11,631 bases of DNA from an uncultured bacterium. Lineage in GTDB: Bacteria > Planctomycetota > UBA1135 > GCA-002686595. The stretch lies in NCBI GenBank assembly GCA_902826945.1, contig CADEGS010000115.1:1-11631 (forward strand), in the 5' to 3' direction. How positions within the stretch are numbered: the stretch's first letter is position 1; each line of letters opens with the position of its first letter. Under the pieces are notes generated by a model that did not search any database, was not told where the DNA came from, and saw only the letters and a program-made list of their open reading frames with translations. The position numbers and the translations under genes are program-made. Of this stretch, positions 1 through 6,324 are shown one piece after another.

Positions 1-156
1 GCGGGCGACCAGGAGCTCCTCGCGCGCTGCCTCGCGGCCACCGGCGCGCGCGACGACGCGCGCGCCGTCCTGCAGGCGACGCTCGCGACGCTCGACGAGC
101 ACGACCCGCGCCGCGAGGCGCTCGAGGCCGAGCTCGCCGCATGGGCCTCGGAGTGA
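1..156 (+). CDS. C-terminal fragment of an unknown protein (5' end outside window)
   Basis: The plus frame starting at base 1 is open for 51 codons and stops at TGA 154-156. The residues are almost all Ala, Arg, Leu, Glu and Asp in an amphipathic helical pattern (for example LLARCLAATGARDDARAVL), as seen at the ends of TPR-like or other helical-repeat proteins. Third codon positions are nearly all G or C, as in the confident genes of the window. The start lies upstream of the window, so length and function cannot be judged. A 9-bp hairpin at 219-241 could end its transcript. Confidence 0.6.
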   Translation, partial: AGDQELLARCLAATGARDDARAVLQATLATLDEHDPRREALEAELAAWASE

Positions 157-218
157 GCCGCCGGTCGCGAAACGCGGGAATCTGACGGCACGCACCCGCT
201 CTCGCGTGTTCTCCACGC

Positions 219-241
219 GTGGGCGGGACTCGCCCGCCCAC
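219..241 (+). terminator. Hairpin downstream of the first gene, possible terminator
   Basis: A perfect 9-bp inverted repeat, GTGGGCGGG (219-227) and CCCGCCCAC (233-241), encloses a 5-base loop. It lies about 60 bases after the TGA at 154-156 and about 110 bases before the next start codon. No T-run follows, so intrinsic termination is only an inference from stem strength and position. Confidence 0.35.
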
Positions 242-338
242 CGGGGAGCGACGTCCGCAGGCGCGTCGACCCGCATGCCCTGGCCCGCCGGCGCGCTGCC
301 CGCCGCCACCGGCGAGACCTGCCGCTGCGGGCGCCACC

Positions 339-350
339 GGAGAGGGGAAG
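339..350 (+). promoter_or_regulatory. Ribosome-binding site of the 355-777 gene
   Basis: The purine tract GGAGAGGGGAAG ends four bases before ATG 355, and its GAGG core (342-345) is nine bases before the start. It is one of the clearest Shine-Dalgarno sequences in the window and supports ATG 355 over alternative upstream frames. Confidence 0.65.
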
Positions 351-354
351 TTCC

Positions 355-777
355 ATGCCGTCCATCCACAACGTCAAGCTCTCGATCGAGAAGGCCGGTG
401 ATACGCGGAGCACCAGCAAGCGCCGCGTCAAGGTGACGTACTCGCTCGGCTTCTCGAGCCTCGAGGTGCTCGCGGGTTCCGTCTTCCGCGAGACCGTCCT
501 CCTGCGCGGGGACGATCCGATCTGGGACGACAACCTCGCGCAGATCCACGCGGGGCACGTGAAGGCGGGCAGCAGCGTCGTCAACCGCAACTTCGCCGCC
601 GACGTGTCCCGCAGCAAGCTCGACGAGGACGGCGACACGGTCGTCTTCGGCGTTCCGATCTTCGCCGACCGCGACGAGATCTACGCGCGGGTCTCGCTCG
701 CGCCCTTCGTGCCCTCCGGCGCGTCGGCGAGCTCGAACACCGTCACCGGCCAGTTCGGCGCCGCCGGCAACGACTGA
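355..777 (+). CDS. Conserved-looking hypothetical protein, 140 residues, beta-rich, cytoplasmic
   Basis: I do not recognise the family. ATG 355 is preceded by a purine-rich ribosome-binding site (GGAGAGGGG, 339-347) at good spacing, which fixes the start. The product has no signal peptide, no membrane segment and no cysteine. It alternates hydrophobic and polar residues in many short stretches (VKLSIEK, RRVKVTYSLGF, GSVFRETVLL, DTVVFGVPIF, EIYARVSLAPF), which suggests a compact beta-sandwich. Charged segments such as RGDDPIWDD and KLDEDGDT lie between strands. The C-terminus (about 120-140) is Ser/Gly/Asn-rich and probably flexible. It stands alone, flanked by hairpins on both sides, so it is probably monocistronic. 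Enzymatic motifs are absent; a structural or binding role is more likely than catalysis, but that is inference. Confidence 0.85.
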   Translation: MPSIHNVKLSIEKAGDTRSTSKRRVKVTYSLGFSSLEVLAGSVFRETVLLRGDDPIWDDNLAQIHAGHVKAGSSVVNRNFAADVSRSKLDEDGDTVVFGVPIFADRDEIYARVSLAPFVPSGASASSNTVTGQFGAAGND

Positions 778-1189
778 TCGCGGGCGGCGCCGGCGGCTGC
801 GCGCCGCGGCGCCGCCACCCTGCGGCGGGCGGCCGGGGGGAGGCCCGGCGGCCCGCCGCGCCCGTCGCAGGGCGCATGGCCGAGCCCCCGGGACGCGGGA
901 TGGCTGCCTGCGACGGGTCGCTGTCTCGGCGAGGGGGAAAGGGTCCGTGCTTCTCGCGCTTCTGCGCGCGTGTCGCGGGCGTGCGCTCGACCGTCCGCGG
1001 CGCGCGCGGCGAGCTACGATGGCCGCGGACCGTGAAGCTCACTTCCACGGACGACTCGCGCGCGGGGGAGGAGACGCTGCTCGGAGTGAGCTCGAGGCGG
1101 CGGCTCCGCCGTGCCCAGGGCCGGAGGGCGTCGGACGAGGCGCCGGCGCGCCGAGCTGGCGCGGGCCCGCTCGCGGCGCAGGGCGGGCG
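778..1189. other. Intergenic stretch with no supported gene
   Basis: Apart from the hairpin at 783-816, I see no convincing gene here. Open frames exist on both strands, but they are Arg/Pro/Ala-rich, lack a ribosome-binding site and do not show the GC-at-third-position pattern of the real genes. A TACGAT hexamer at 1015-1020 (+) resembles the minus-10 boxes seen elsewhere in the window but has no credible gene behind it. A 6-bp stem, GCCCGC (1165-1170) with GCGGGC (1183-1188), lies directly behind the minus-strand stop at 1190-1192 and could end that transcript. Confidence 0.5.
783..816 (+). terminator. 14-bp hairpin just after the 355-777 gene, probable terminator
   Basis: GGCGGCGCC (783-791) pairs with GGCGCCGCC (808-816), and inside it GCGGC (793-797) pairs with GCCGC (803-807). 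The only interruptions are one bulged G (792) and the loop TGCGC. It begins five bases after the stop codon of the upstream gene. There is no T-tract downstream, so it may act as a transcript-end stabiliser or a U-tract-less terminator. Confidence 0.5.
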
Positions 1190-2176
1190 TCAGCGCTTCA
1201 GCCGCGCGCGCAGCTCGGCCGCGTACGCCTCGGCTTCCCGTGCCGCGTAGGTCCCGGCCGCCTTCGCGGCCAGCGCCTCGAGCTCGGCCACGACCTTGCG
1301 CGCGTCGTCGGCCGTGTTCAGGCGCTTCGCGCGCAGCGCGCGCACCGCCTGCTGGAGCTTCATCACGCGCCGGGCGTCCTCGTCGGCCTTCAGGGCCTGC
1401 AGCACCGCGCCCACCCGGCGCTCGGCAGCGACGATCCCGTCCACCGCCGCCTTGAGCTCCGGCGCGCGCTCGCTGACGCCCAGGAAGTCGCCCTCGCGCA
1501 AGGCCGCCTCGAGCGCGTCCAAGCGCCGCGTCACGATCGCCTCGACGGAGGCCCTGATCTCGGCGAGTCCCTCGCCCTCGAGCTTCGCCAGCTCCGCCAG
1601 CGCCTTGGCGTACTCGCCCTTCTGCAGCGCCTTGCGCGCGCGGGCGGTCTCCTTCGGCCATTCCCACACGGGTCGGGCGATGGCGCCGGCCAGGTGAGGG
1701 GTGACGAGCTCCTCGGTGAGCTGCGCCGGATGTCCCTTCCACACGACCGTGCCGGAGGGGTCCACCAGCACCGACGAGGGGTACGCGCTCAGCCCGAGCG
1801 CGCGCATCAACGAGCCCGAGGGGTCGTAGGCGTACCCGTAGCGCGCGCCCGTGTCGCGCACGAAGGTCTCCGTCGCGCTCTTCGGCTCGCTCGTGATCGC
1901 CAGGATCGTCAGACCCTTCGGCCCCAGCGCCTCTTGCATCGCGTTCAGGTGGTCGACCGACCGCCTGCACGGGCCTCACCAGTAGGCGAAGAACTCGATG
2001 AGCACCGTGCGACCCGTGAGGTCGCCGAGCGACTGCGCGCCCGTCTGCGAGAAACCCTCGAGCTCGCTCGCCGGCAGGGGGCGGCCGATCTGGGCCGAGG
2101 CCAGGCCCGTCAGGCCCAGGAGCGCGAGGAGGATCCGCGCGAGCGCGCCGCGCGCGGGTCGGCGAGCGTGTCCCAT
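1190..2176 (-). CDS. Exported thioredoxin/TlpA-like selenoprotein with a W-Sec-G-P-C active site (in-frame TGA at 1976-1978)
   Basis: Read from ATG 2174-2176 through one TGA to the TGA at 1190-1192, this gives 328 residues. Residues 1-28 are a Sec signal peptide (Arg-rich start, LARILLALLGLTGLASA, cleavage before Gln29). Residues about 40-160 are a thioredoxin fold: strand TVLIEFFAYW, then TGA at codon 67, then GPC, so the redox motif is WUGPC with resolving Cys70. SAYPSSVLVD supplies the cis-proline (Pro133), followed by PSGTVVWKGH. The frame after TGA continues directly with RRSVDHLNAMQEALG, typical TlpA sequence. Residues about 165-328 are a long Ala/Glu/Arg helical, possibly coiled-coil, extension. 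TGA sits exactly where the family has the nucleophilic Cys, and a SECIS-like hairpin follows, so selenocysteine insertion is the best reading. The alternative is a Cys-to-stop mutation. The role is probably periplasmic thiol-disulfide exchange. Confidence 0.85.
1942..1971 (-). promoter_or_regulatory. Bacterial SECIS-like hairpin directly after the in-frame TGA
   Basis: Numbering minus-strand bases from the first after TGA: CGU (5-7) pairs with ACG (32-34), then a G-A mismatch, CAGG (9-12) with CCUG (27-30), a C-A mismatch, GGUC (14-17) with GACC (22-25), and the loop GGUC (18-21). That is 11 base pairs with two single mismatches, all inside the coding frame. The apical loop begins with G 17 bases after the UGA. 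Known bacterial SECIS elements, for example in E. coli fdhF, have a small apical loop with a conserved G (GGU in fdhF) at about this distance, where SelB binds. Confidence 0.8.
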
Positions 2177-2184
2177 CGGGGGCG

Positions 2185-2190
2185 ATTGTA
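2185..2190 (-). promoter_or_regulatory. Probable minus-10 box of the selenoprotein gene
   Basis: The minus strand reads TACAAT here, five of six matches to TATAAT, with TGTCCA (plus positions 2208-2213) as a weak minus-35 at 17-base spacing. The expected transcription start would fall at or within a few bases of ATG 2176, so the mRNA would be leaderless or nearly so. This fits the lack of a clear ribosome-binding site before that ATG. Confidence 0.4.
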
Positions 2191-2239
2191 GGCCTAGCGG
2201 TCGCGTCTGGACAGGGCGCGCGCGCCGCCGCTCACCAGC

Positions 2240-2257
2240 GCACGACGTCGGTCGTGC
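2240..2257 (-). repeat. Short inverted repeat between the epimerase-like and selenoprotein genes
   Basis: GCACGAC (2240-2246) and GTCGTGC (2251-2257) form a perfect 7-bp stem with a GTCG tetraloop, in the 150-base gap between the two minus-strand genes. It could be a second terminator element or an operator upstream of the selenoprotein promoter. Nothing in the sequence decides between these. Confidence 0.35.
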
Positions 2258-2295
2258 CCGGCGTGAGGTGGAGCGGTACGCGGCCGACCTGGCGC

Positions 2296-2321
2296 GCGCG
2301 CGGCTTCCGCTCGCCGCGCGC
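2296..2321 (-). terminator. Hairpin directly after the epimerase-like gene, probable terminator
   Basis: GCGCGCGGC (2296-2304) and GCCGCGCGC (2313-2321) form a perfect 9-bp GC stem with an 8-base loop, beginning five bases after the TAG stop (2327-2329) of the minus-strand gene. There is no T-run, as at the other hairpins in this window. It suggests that the epimerase-like gene and the downstream selenoprotein gene are separate transcripts. Confidence 0.45.
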
Positions 2322-2326
2322 CCGCG

Positions 2327-3523
2327 CTATCCGACCTGCGCCAGCAGGCTCGTCTCGTTCTCGCGCGTCAGGCCGCTGGCCTCGGCGCGCGCGACGAGGC
2401 GCTTCTGGCGCTCCTCCGGCAGGCCCTTGAACCAGGCCAGCGTGTCCGCGGCGATCGCGTCGATCGAGCGGAAGGAGAGGCCCGCGGCGACCGCGCGCGC
2501 GTTGCTCCACTGGTGGAAGCCCAGCGCGTCGCCCTCGGGCGCCGACCAGATCGGGAACTCCATCGGCTTCGCCTCGAGCAGCGGGCGCAGCGTCGCCGAG
2601 GGGACCCAGCGCGCCTTGCTCGCCGCGCTCGCGCACTTCTGGCAGGCGGCGATCACGCGGCCCCAGGCGAGCCGCGTCTCCGGCCCGCAGGCGTTGAACA
2701 CGCCCGTGGTCTTCGTCTCCGCGACGCGCACCATCCAGGCGGCGAGGTCGCGCACGTCGATCACCTGGATCGGGTCGTCGGGCGTGCCCGGCACGAGCAC
2801 GTCGCCGCCCTGGTCGAAGCGCACCGGCCAGTAGGTGAAGCGCTGCGTCGGGTCGCCGGGGCCGACGATGTAGCCGGGACGGATGACCGTCGTGCGCCCG
2901 GGCGCGGCCGCCTGGGCCGCCTGCTCGCAGAGCGCCTTGAGCGCGCCGTAGTGCTCGTACTGCGGGCCCATCGTCTCGAGCGTGGGATCCGCCATCGTGG
3001 CCAGCGCCGCCGCCTCGTCCTGGCCGGCCTTCGAGTTGTCGGCGTAGCACGAGATGCTCGAGACGTAGACGTACTGCCCTACGCGCGGCGCGAGCAGCTC
3101 CGCCGACGCCTTCACGTGGCGCGGGTAGTAACCGCAGTCGTCGAAGACGACGTCCCACGTGCCCTCGCGCAGCTCGTCGAGTCCGCGCGGCGTCGCATCG
3201 GGCCGCAGGAGCGCGCCGTCGGGCCCGCGCTCGTCGTCCGCGGGGAGCTCGGGGTCGCGGTTGCCGACGCGCCGCTCGACGCCGTCGATCTGCAGGCCGA
3301 GGCGCTTCTCGGTCCGGCCGCGGTTGAAGAGCGTCAGCGCGTGGCCGCGCGCCTTCGCCGCCTCGACGATCGCCGGGCCGAGGAACCCGGTGCCGCCCAG
3401 GATCAGGATGCGCAGCGCGCCCGGCGCGCGGCGGCGCGGCGCGCCGAAGGAGAGGGAGGACGTGGCGAGAGCGGCGCCCCCGAGCGCCGCCGCCTGGAGC
3501 AGCTCGCGTCGTCGGATCTTCAT
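2327..3523 (-). CDS. Tat-exported NAD(P)-dependent epimerase/dehydratase-like (extended SDR) protein
   Basis: A 398-residue protein. Residues 1-28 form a twin-arginine signal (MKIRRRELLQAAALGGAALA), so the folded protein, probably with cofactor bound, is exported. The Rossmann glycine motif GGTGFLG is at 43-49 after the strand LRILIL, and LFNRGRT at 65-71 is the NRG segment seen in atypical, CSP41-like SDRs. YVYVSSISCY (151-160) supplies the serine and YGALK (192-196) the catalytic YxxxK. IRPGYIVGPGDPTQRF and PIQVIDVRDLA are typical extended-SDR substrate-side motifs. I start it at ATG 3523 because the Tat signal begins exactly there; an in-frame extension upstream is low-complexity Arg/Pro sequence. 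The substrate is unknown, presumably a nucleotide-activated or modified sugar. It lies divergent from the FG-GAP gene and 150 bases upstream of the selenoprotein gene. Confidence 0.88.
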   Translation of the reverse strand: MKIRRRELLQAAALGGAALATSSLSFGAPRRRAPGALRILILGGTGFLGPAIVEAAKARGHALTLFNRGRTEKRLGLQIDGVERRVGNRDPELPADDERGPDGALLRPDATPRGLDELREGTWDVVFDDCGYYPRHVKASAELLAPRVGQYVYVSSISCYADNSKAGQDEAAALATMADPTLETMGPQYEHYGALKALCEQAAQAAAPGRTTVIRPGYIVGPGDPTQRFTYWPVRFDQGGDVLVPGTPDDPIQVIDVRDLAAWMVRVAETKTTGVFNACGPETRLAWGRVIAACQKCASAASKARWVPSATLRPLLEAKPMEFPIWSAPEGDALGFHQWSNARAVAAGLSFRSIDAIAADTLAWFKGLPEERQKRLVARAEASGLTRENETSLLAQVG

Positions 3524-3660
3524 GACCGTCACTCTAGCGACGGATGGGCGGCGCGCGCCGGCCCCTGACAGAGGTCGAACGCGGCGCGCGTTCGCGCTCG
3601 GTATGGCGGTCGGGCAACGAGCGCGCGGGCCCACCGGGTTACGGCGGGGTGACGCTTCCT

Positions 3661-3705
3661 GACCACCCGGGAACGGCGCGCGGCGCGCCGCTCCCGGGCG
3701 GGGTC
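3661..3705. repeat. Long hairpin in the divergent intergenic region
   Basis: CCCGGGA (3666-3672) pairs with TCCCGGG (3692-3698). After one A-C mismatch, C3674 pairs with G3690, and GGCGCG (3675-3680) pairs with CGCGCC (3684-3689) around a CGG loop. That is 14 pairs with a single mismatch. GACC (3661-3664) can also pair with GGTC (3702-3705) beyond an asymmetric internal loop. It lies between the divergent starts at 3523 and 3780, so it is not placed to terminate either gene. It may be a 5'-leader structure, an operator or a small RNA. Confidence 0.5.
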
Positions 3706-3779
3706 GAGGAGCGCGGGCACGGGGCTTGCTCTCGTCGCTCCATGTCCTCTCGCCGCCGGCGCCCTTCCCTGCCGACACC

Positions 3780-6239
3780 ATGACCCTCCTCGCCTCCCTT
3801 TGCGTCCTCGCCCAGCTCGCGGGCACCACGAAGGGCCCGACGCCCGCTCCCTACGAGCTCCTCGAGCTGCGCCGCGCGCTGCCGGCCCTGGCGCGCCGAC
3901 CCACCCTGGCCGACCTGGACGGGGACGGAGCGCCGGAGGTGATCGTGACGGACGGGCTCGTGACGGACGCGCATGCCGATCCGTCGATCCTGCGCAACGA
4001 CGGCGACGGGACGTTCTCGCTCGCCGAGGAGAGTCTCGAGGCGGAGAAGCCGCTCGACGACCACGCCTTCGGAGGCGCCGATCTCGACAGGGACGGGCGC
4101 GAGGACTTCCTCGTCGGCGGAGCGGTCTTCCTCGCGCGGGCGCGCGGCGCTCCGCGGCACGTCGCGAGCCTGCCGGTCCGAACGCGCGTCCGTCAGGTCC
4201 TGTTCCCCGACCTGGACGGAGACGGGGATCCGGACCTGATCGTGGTGGACGCGAGCCGCACCACGCTCTGGCGCAACGACGGCGGAGCGTCCTTCGCGCC
4301 GCTCGCGCCCGCGATGGCGTCGACGGCGGTCGTGCGCGCCGCCGATCTCGATGGCGACGGACGCGTGGACCTCCTGCGCCAGGGCAGCAGCACGCTGCAG
4401 CTCCTGCTCGACGACGGCTCGTACCAGTTCGTTCCGGCGCCGTTCCCCACCGTGTCCCCTCACGGCTTCGAGGTGGGCGACGTGGACGGGGACGGCCGGC
4501 CGGACGTGCTCGCGAGCACCGGGACGTTTCCGAGCTTCCAGCTGCGTCTCTTCCGCAACCTGGGCGGCGGCTCCTTCGAGGAGGTGCCGGGAGCGTTCCC
4601 GGCGGTGACGCGGCTGTTCGAGATCCGCATCGCGGACTTCGACGGCGACGGAGACGCGGACGTCCTGTCGCTTCGCGGACGCGCGCTCCTGCGCAACGAC
4701 GGCGCCGCCGGCTTCGCCGACGTGACGAGCGGGCTGCCCGGCGTCTCCGGCTCGAACCTGGTCGTGCGCGACGTCGATCGCGACCGGGATCTCGACCTCG
4801 TCTTCGAGGGGGCGAACAGCCGCGTGCAGCTCCTGCTCAACGACGGCAGCGGGCGGTTCCTCGAGCCCTGGCGCGATACGGTGCTCGAGAGCCTGCCGGC
4901 CTCGCCGCTCGCGCTCGCCGACCTGGATGGCGACGGGGACCTGGACCTGGTCGCCTCGAACGGCGTCCGGCGCAACGACGGGACGGGGCGGTTCGAGCCG
5001 GCCGCGGAGCTCCTCGACGCTCCCGTGAGGGCTCGCGACGTCGCGCTTGGGGACGTGGACGGGGACGGCGCCGGCGATCTCCTGTTCTGCGGCGACCAAG
5101 TCAGCCCGATCCGGCTCTTCCTCGGTCAGGAGGACGGCTTCCACCTGGCGCCGGCGTCGGCGATCCCCGCGACGCTCGCGCCGCCGGTCAGCCTCGACCT
5201 CGCCGACCTCGACGAGGACGGCGACCTCGACGCCTTCTTGACGCAGGGCACGGGAGGCATCTTCGGCCCGTCCTTCCCGAGCGCCTGGTGGAGGAACGAC
5301 GGGCGCGGAGCGTTCGAGGATGCCGGAACGCTGCCGGGCGACCTCGTCGCTCCGCGGGCGGCGGCCGTCGGCGACCTCGACGGCGACGGGCACCTGGACG
5401 TGCTCGTGGGGAAGATCGGACCGGAGGCGCTCTTCCTCGGCGACGGCGCGGGCGGGTTCGAGGACGCCTCGCGCAACCTGCCGGACGCGGCGTTCGATCA
5501 CGGCACGCTGGCCCTGGCCCTGGCGGACCTCGACGGCGACGGAGACCTGGACGCGTTCCTGGTCAACGGCGTGCCGGGGATCGACCAGACCTTGCCGCTC
5601 CCCGACCAGTCGCTGACGAACGACGGGAGCGGGCGGTTCACCGTGACGGCCAGCCACCCGACGCGGGACATCGGCGTGAGCGTGGCGGCTGCCGACCTCG
5701 ACGGCGACGGAGATCCGGACGTGGTCGTCGGCGGCAGCGACTTCGCGACGGTGGTCCCGGAGTCCAGCGCGACGGTCTTCTACGCGAACGACGGGAGCGG
5801 TCGCCTGCTCGCGTTCGAGCGCCGCATCGACGCGCGCGACAGCTCCCTCGTCGCCGGCGACCTCGACGGCGACGGCGACGTCGACCTGGTCACGACGCGG
5901 CACGTGCTGACGAACACGCGCAGCGCGCTCGCCTGGCGCAGCCTGCCGCGCGCCGGCCATCCGCTGCGGCTCGAGCTCTTCGGCGCGGAGGGGGAGGCGT
6001 TCGTGCTCCTCGCGTCCACGTGCGCGCGCTCGCCCGTCGCGACGGCCTTCGGCCCGCTGTGGCTCGACCCCGCGGACGCCGTTCTGGCCGCCGCAGGCCG
6101 GCTCGGCGCGAGCGGACGCGGCGAGGAGCGCTTCGCCGTCCCCAACGAGCTCCTCGGCGCGACGCTCTGCTGGCAGGCGCTGCTCGGCGCGCGCGCGCGC
6201 CTGACGAACCACGAGCCGACGCTCTTCGTCGGGTACTAG
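3780..6239 (+). CDS. Secreted FG-GAP/VCBS repeat protein with 14 calcium-binding-type repeats
   Basis: Starting at ATG 3780, the product is 819 residues. The start is a hydrophobic signal-like stretch (MTLLASLCVLAQLAGT) without the usual basic residues. From about residue 45 to 704 there are 14 copies of a roughly 50-residue unit centred on D-x-D-x-D-G (DLDGDGAPEV, DLDGDGDPDL, DVDGDGRPDV, DLDGDGDLDL and so on), each typically preceded by an LRNDGxGxF-type strand. This is the VCBS/FG-GAP pattern, in which the acidic loop binds Ca2+ and repeats form beta-propeller blades; 14 copies would fit two seven-bladed propellers. Copies 2, 7 and 10 have slightly degraded loops (DLDRDG, DVDRDR, DLDEDG). 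Residues about 715-819 form a separate C-terminal domain (GHPLRLELFG to the end) of the sort seen on extracellular proteins of some planctomycetes. Surface binding or adhesion is likely; the ligand is unknown. Confidence 0.9.
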   Translation: MTLLASLCVLAQLAGTTKGPTPAPYELLELRRALPALARRPTLADLDGDGAPEVIVTDGLVTDAHADPSILRNDGDGTFSLAEESLEAEKPLDDHAFGGADLDRDGREDFLVGGAVFLARARGAPRHVASLPVRTRVRQVLFPDLDGDGDPDLIVVDASRTTLWRNDGGASFAPLAPAMASTAVVRAADLDGDGRVDLLRQGSSTLQLLLDDGSYQFVPAPFPTVSPHGFEVGDVDGDGRPDVLASTGTFPSFQLRLFRNLGGGSFEEVPGAFPAVTRLFEIRIADFDGDGDADVLSLRGRALLRNDGAAGFADVTSGLPGVSGSNLVVRDVDRDRDLDLVFEGANSRVQLLLNDGSGRFLEPWRDTVLESLPASPLALADLDGDGDLDLVASNGVRRNDGTGRFEPAAELLDAPVRARDVALGDVDGDGAGDLLFCGDQVSPIRLFLGQEDGFHLAPASAIPATLAPPVSLDLADLDEDGDLDAFLTQGTGGIFGPSFPSAWWRNDGRGAFEDAGTLPGDLVAPRAAAVGDLDGDGHLDVLVGKIGPEALFLGDGAGGFEDASRNLPDAAFDHGTLALALADLDGDGDLDAFLVNGVPGIDQTLPLPDQSLTNDGSGRFTVTASHPTRDIGVSVAAADLDGDGDPDVVVGGSDFATVVPESSATVFYANDGSGRLLAFERRIDARDSSLVAGDLDGDGDVDLVTTRHVLTNTRSALAWRSLPRAGHPLRLELFGAEGEAFVLLASTCARSPVATAFGPLWLDPADAVLAAAGRLGASGRGEERFAVPNELLGATLCWQALLGARARLTNHEPTLFVGY

Positions 6240-6282
6240 GCGCAACCCGCGCCCCCGAGCCGCACATTGCGGGCGCGCCCGC

Positions 6283-6288
6283 TATCAT
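6283..6288 (+). promoter_or_regulatory. Probable minus-10 box of the cytochrome/beta-barrel operon
   Basis: TATCAT lies 36 bases before ATG 6325, so a start of transcription near 6295 would give a short leader of about 30 bases. No convincing minus-35 is visible. A perfect 14-bp palindrome, GCGGGCGCGCCCGC (6269-6282), abuts it on the upstream side and could be an operator, although such palindromes arise easily at this GC content. Confidence 0.35.
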
Positions 6289-6313
6289 CCCCGTGCGAGG
6301 AACGGGCTCGCTC

Positions 6314-6317
6314 GAGG
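6314..6317 (+). promoter_or_regulatory. Ribosome-binding site of the octaheme cytochrome gene
   Basis: GAGG lies seven bases before ATG 6325. It supports that start, which also places a complete lipoprotein signal at the N-terminus. Confidence 0.5.
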
Positions 6318-6324
6318 TCTCTCC

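Noticed and set aside
154..777. Other TGA stops (154-156, 775-777, 7030-7032, 8970-8972) as further selenocysteine codons
   Set aside because: In each case the sequence after TGA in frame does not continue a recognisable domain, and the protein upstream is already complete or has no redox motif at the end.
1019..1250. Small plus-strand gene after the TACGAT box at 1015
   Set aside because: No ribosome-binding site, poor codon pattern, Arg/Ala-rich product, and it would run into the 3' end of the selenoprotein gene.
1976..2176. A separate 66-residue signal-peptide protein, with a separate 249-residue gene starting at 1939
   Set aside because: Both are in one frame, and the TGA between them falls at the thioredoxin nucleophile position and is followed by a SECIS-like hairpin. 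A single selenoprotein gene explains everything better, and no ribosome-binding site is evident before 1939.
3726..3779. Upstream TTG start for the FG-GAP protein adding 18 residues
   Set aside because: The added residues are Pro-rich and displace the hydrophobic signal-like stretch from the N-terminus; ATG 3780 starts directly on it.
3524..3829. N-terminal extension of the epimerase-like protein up to 3829
   Set aside because: It is Arg/Pro/Ala-rich, overlaps the divergent gene and would bury the twin-arginine signal 100 residues inside the chain.
3920..5880. CRISPR-like or tandem repeat array in the FG-GAP gene
   Set aside because: The repeated blocks are in frame, spaced about 150 bases with coding sequence between, and encode the DxDxDG calcium loops. 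They are protein repeats, not spacers.
3639..6245. Very long open frame antisense to the FG-GAP gene (and similar long ones at 3800-6937 plus and 6285-8987 minus)
   Set aside because: These come from the GC-rich codon bias and the repeats. Their translations are Arg/Ala/Val-rich periodic sequence without domains, while the opposite or other frame encodes clear repeats, heme motifs or a beta-barrel.
6269..6282. 14-bp palindrome GCGGGCGCGCCCGC as a definite operator
   Set aside because: Perfect palindromes made only of G and C are expected fairly often at this base composition. I keep it only as a remark beside the minus-10 box.
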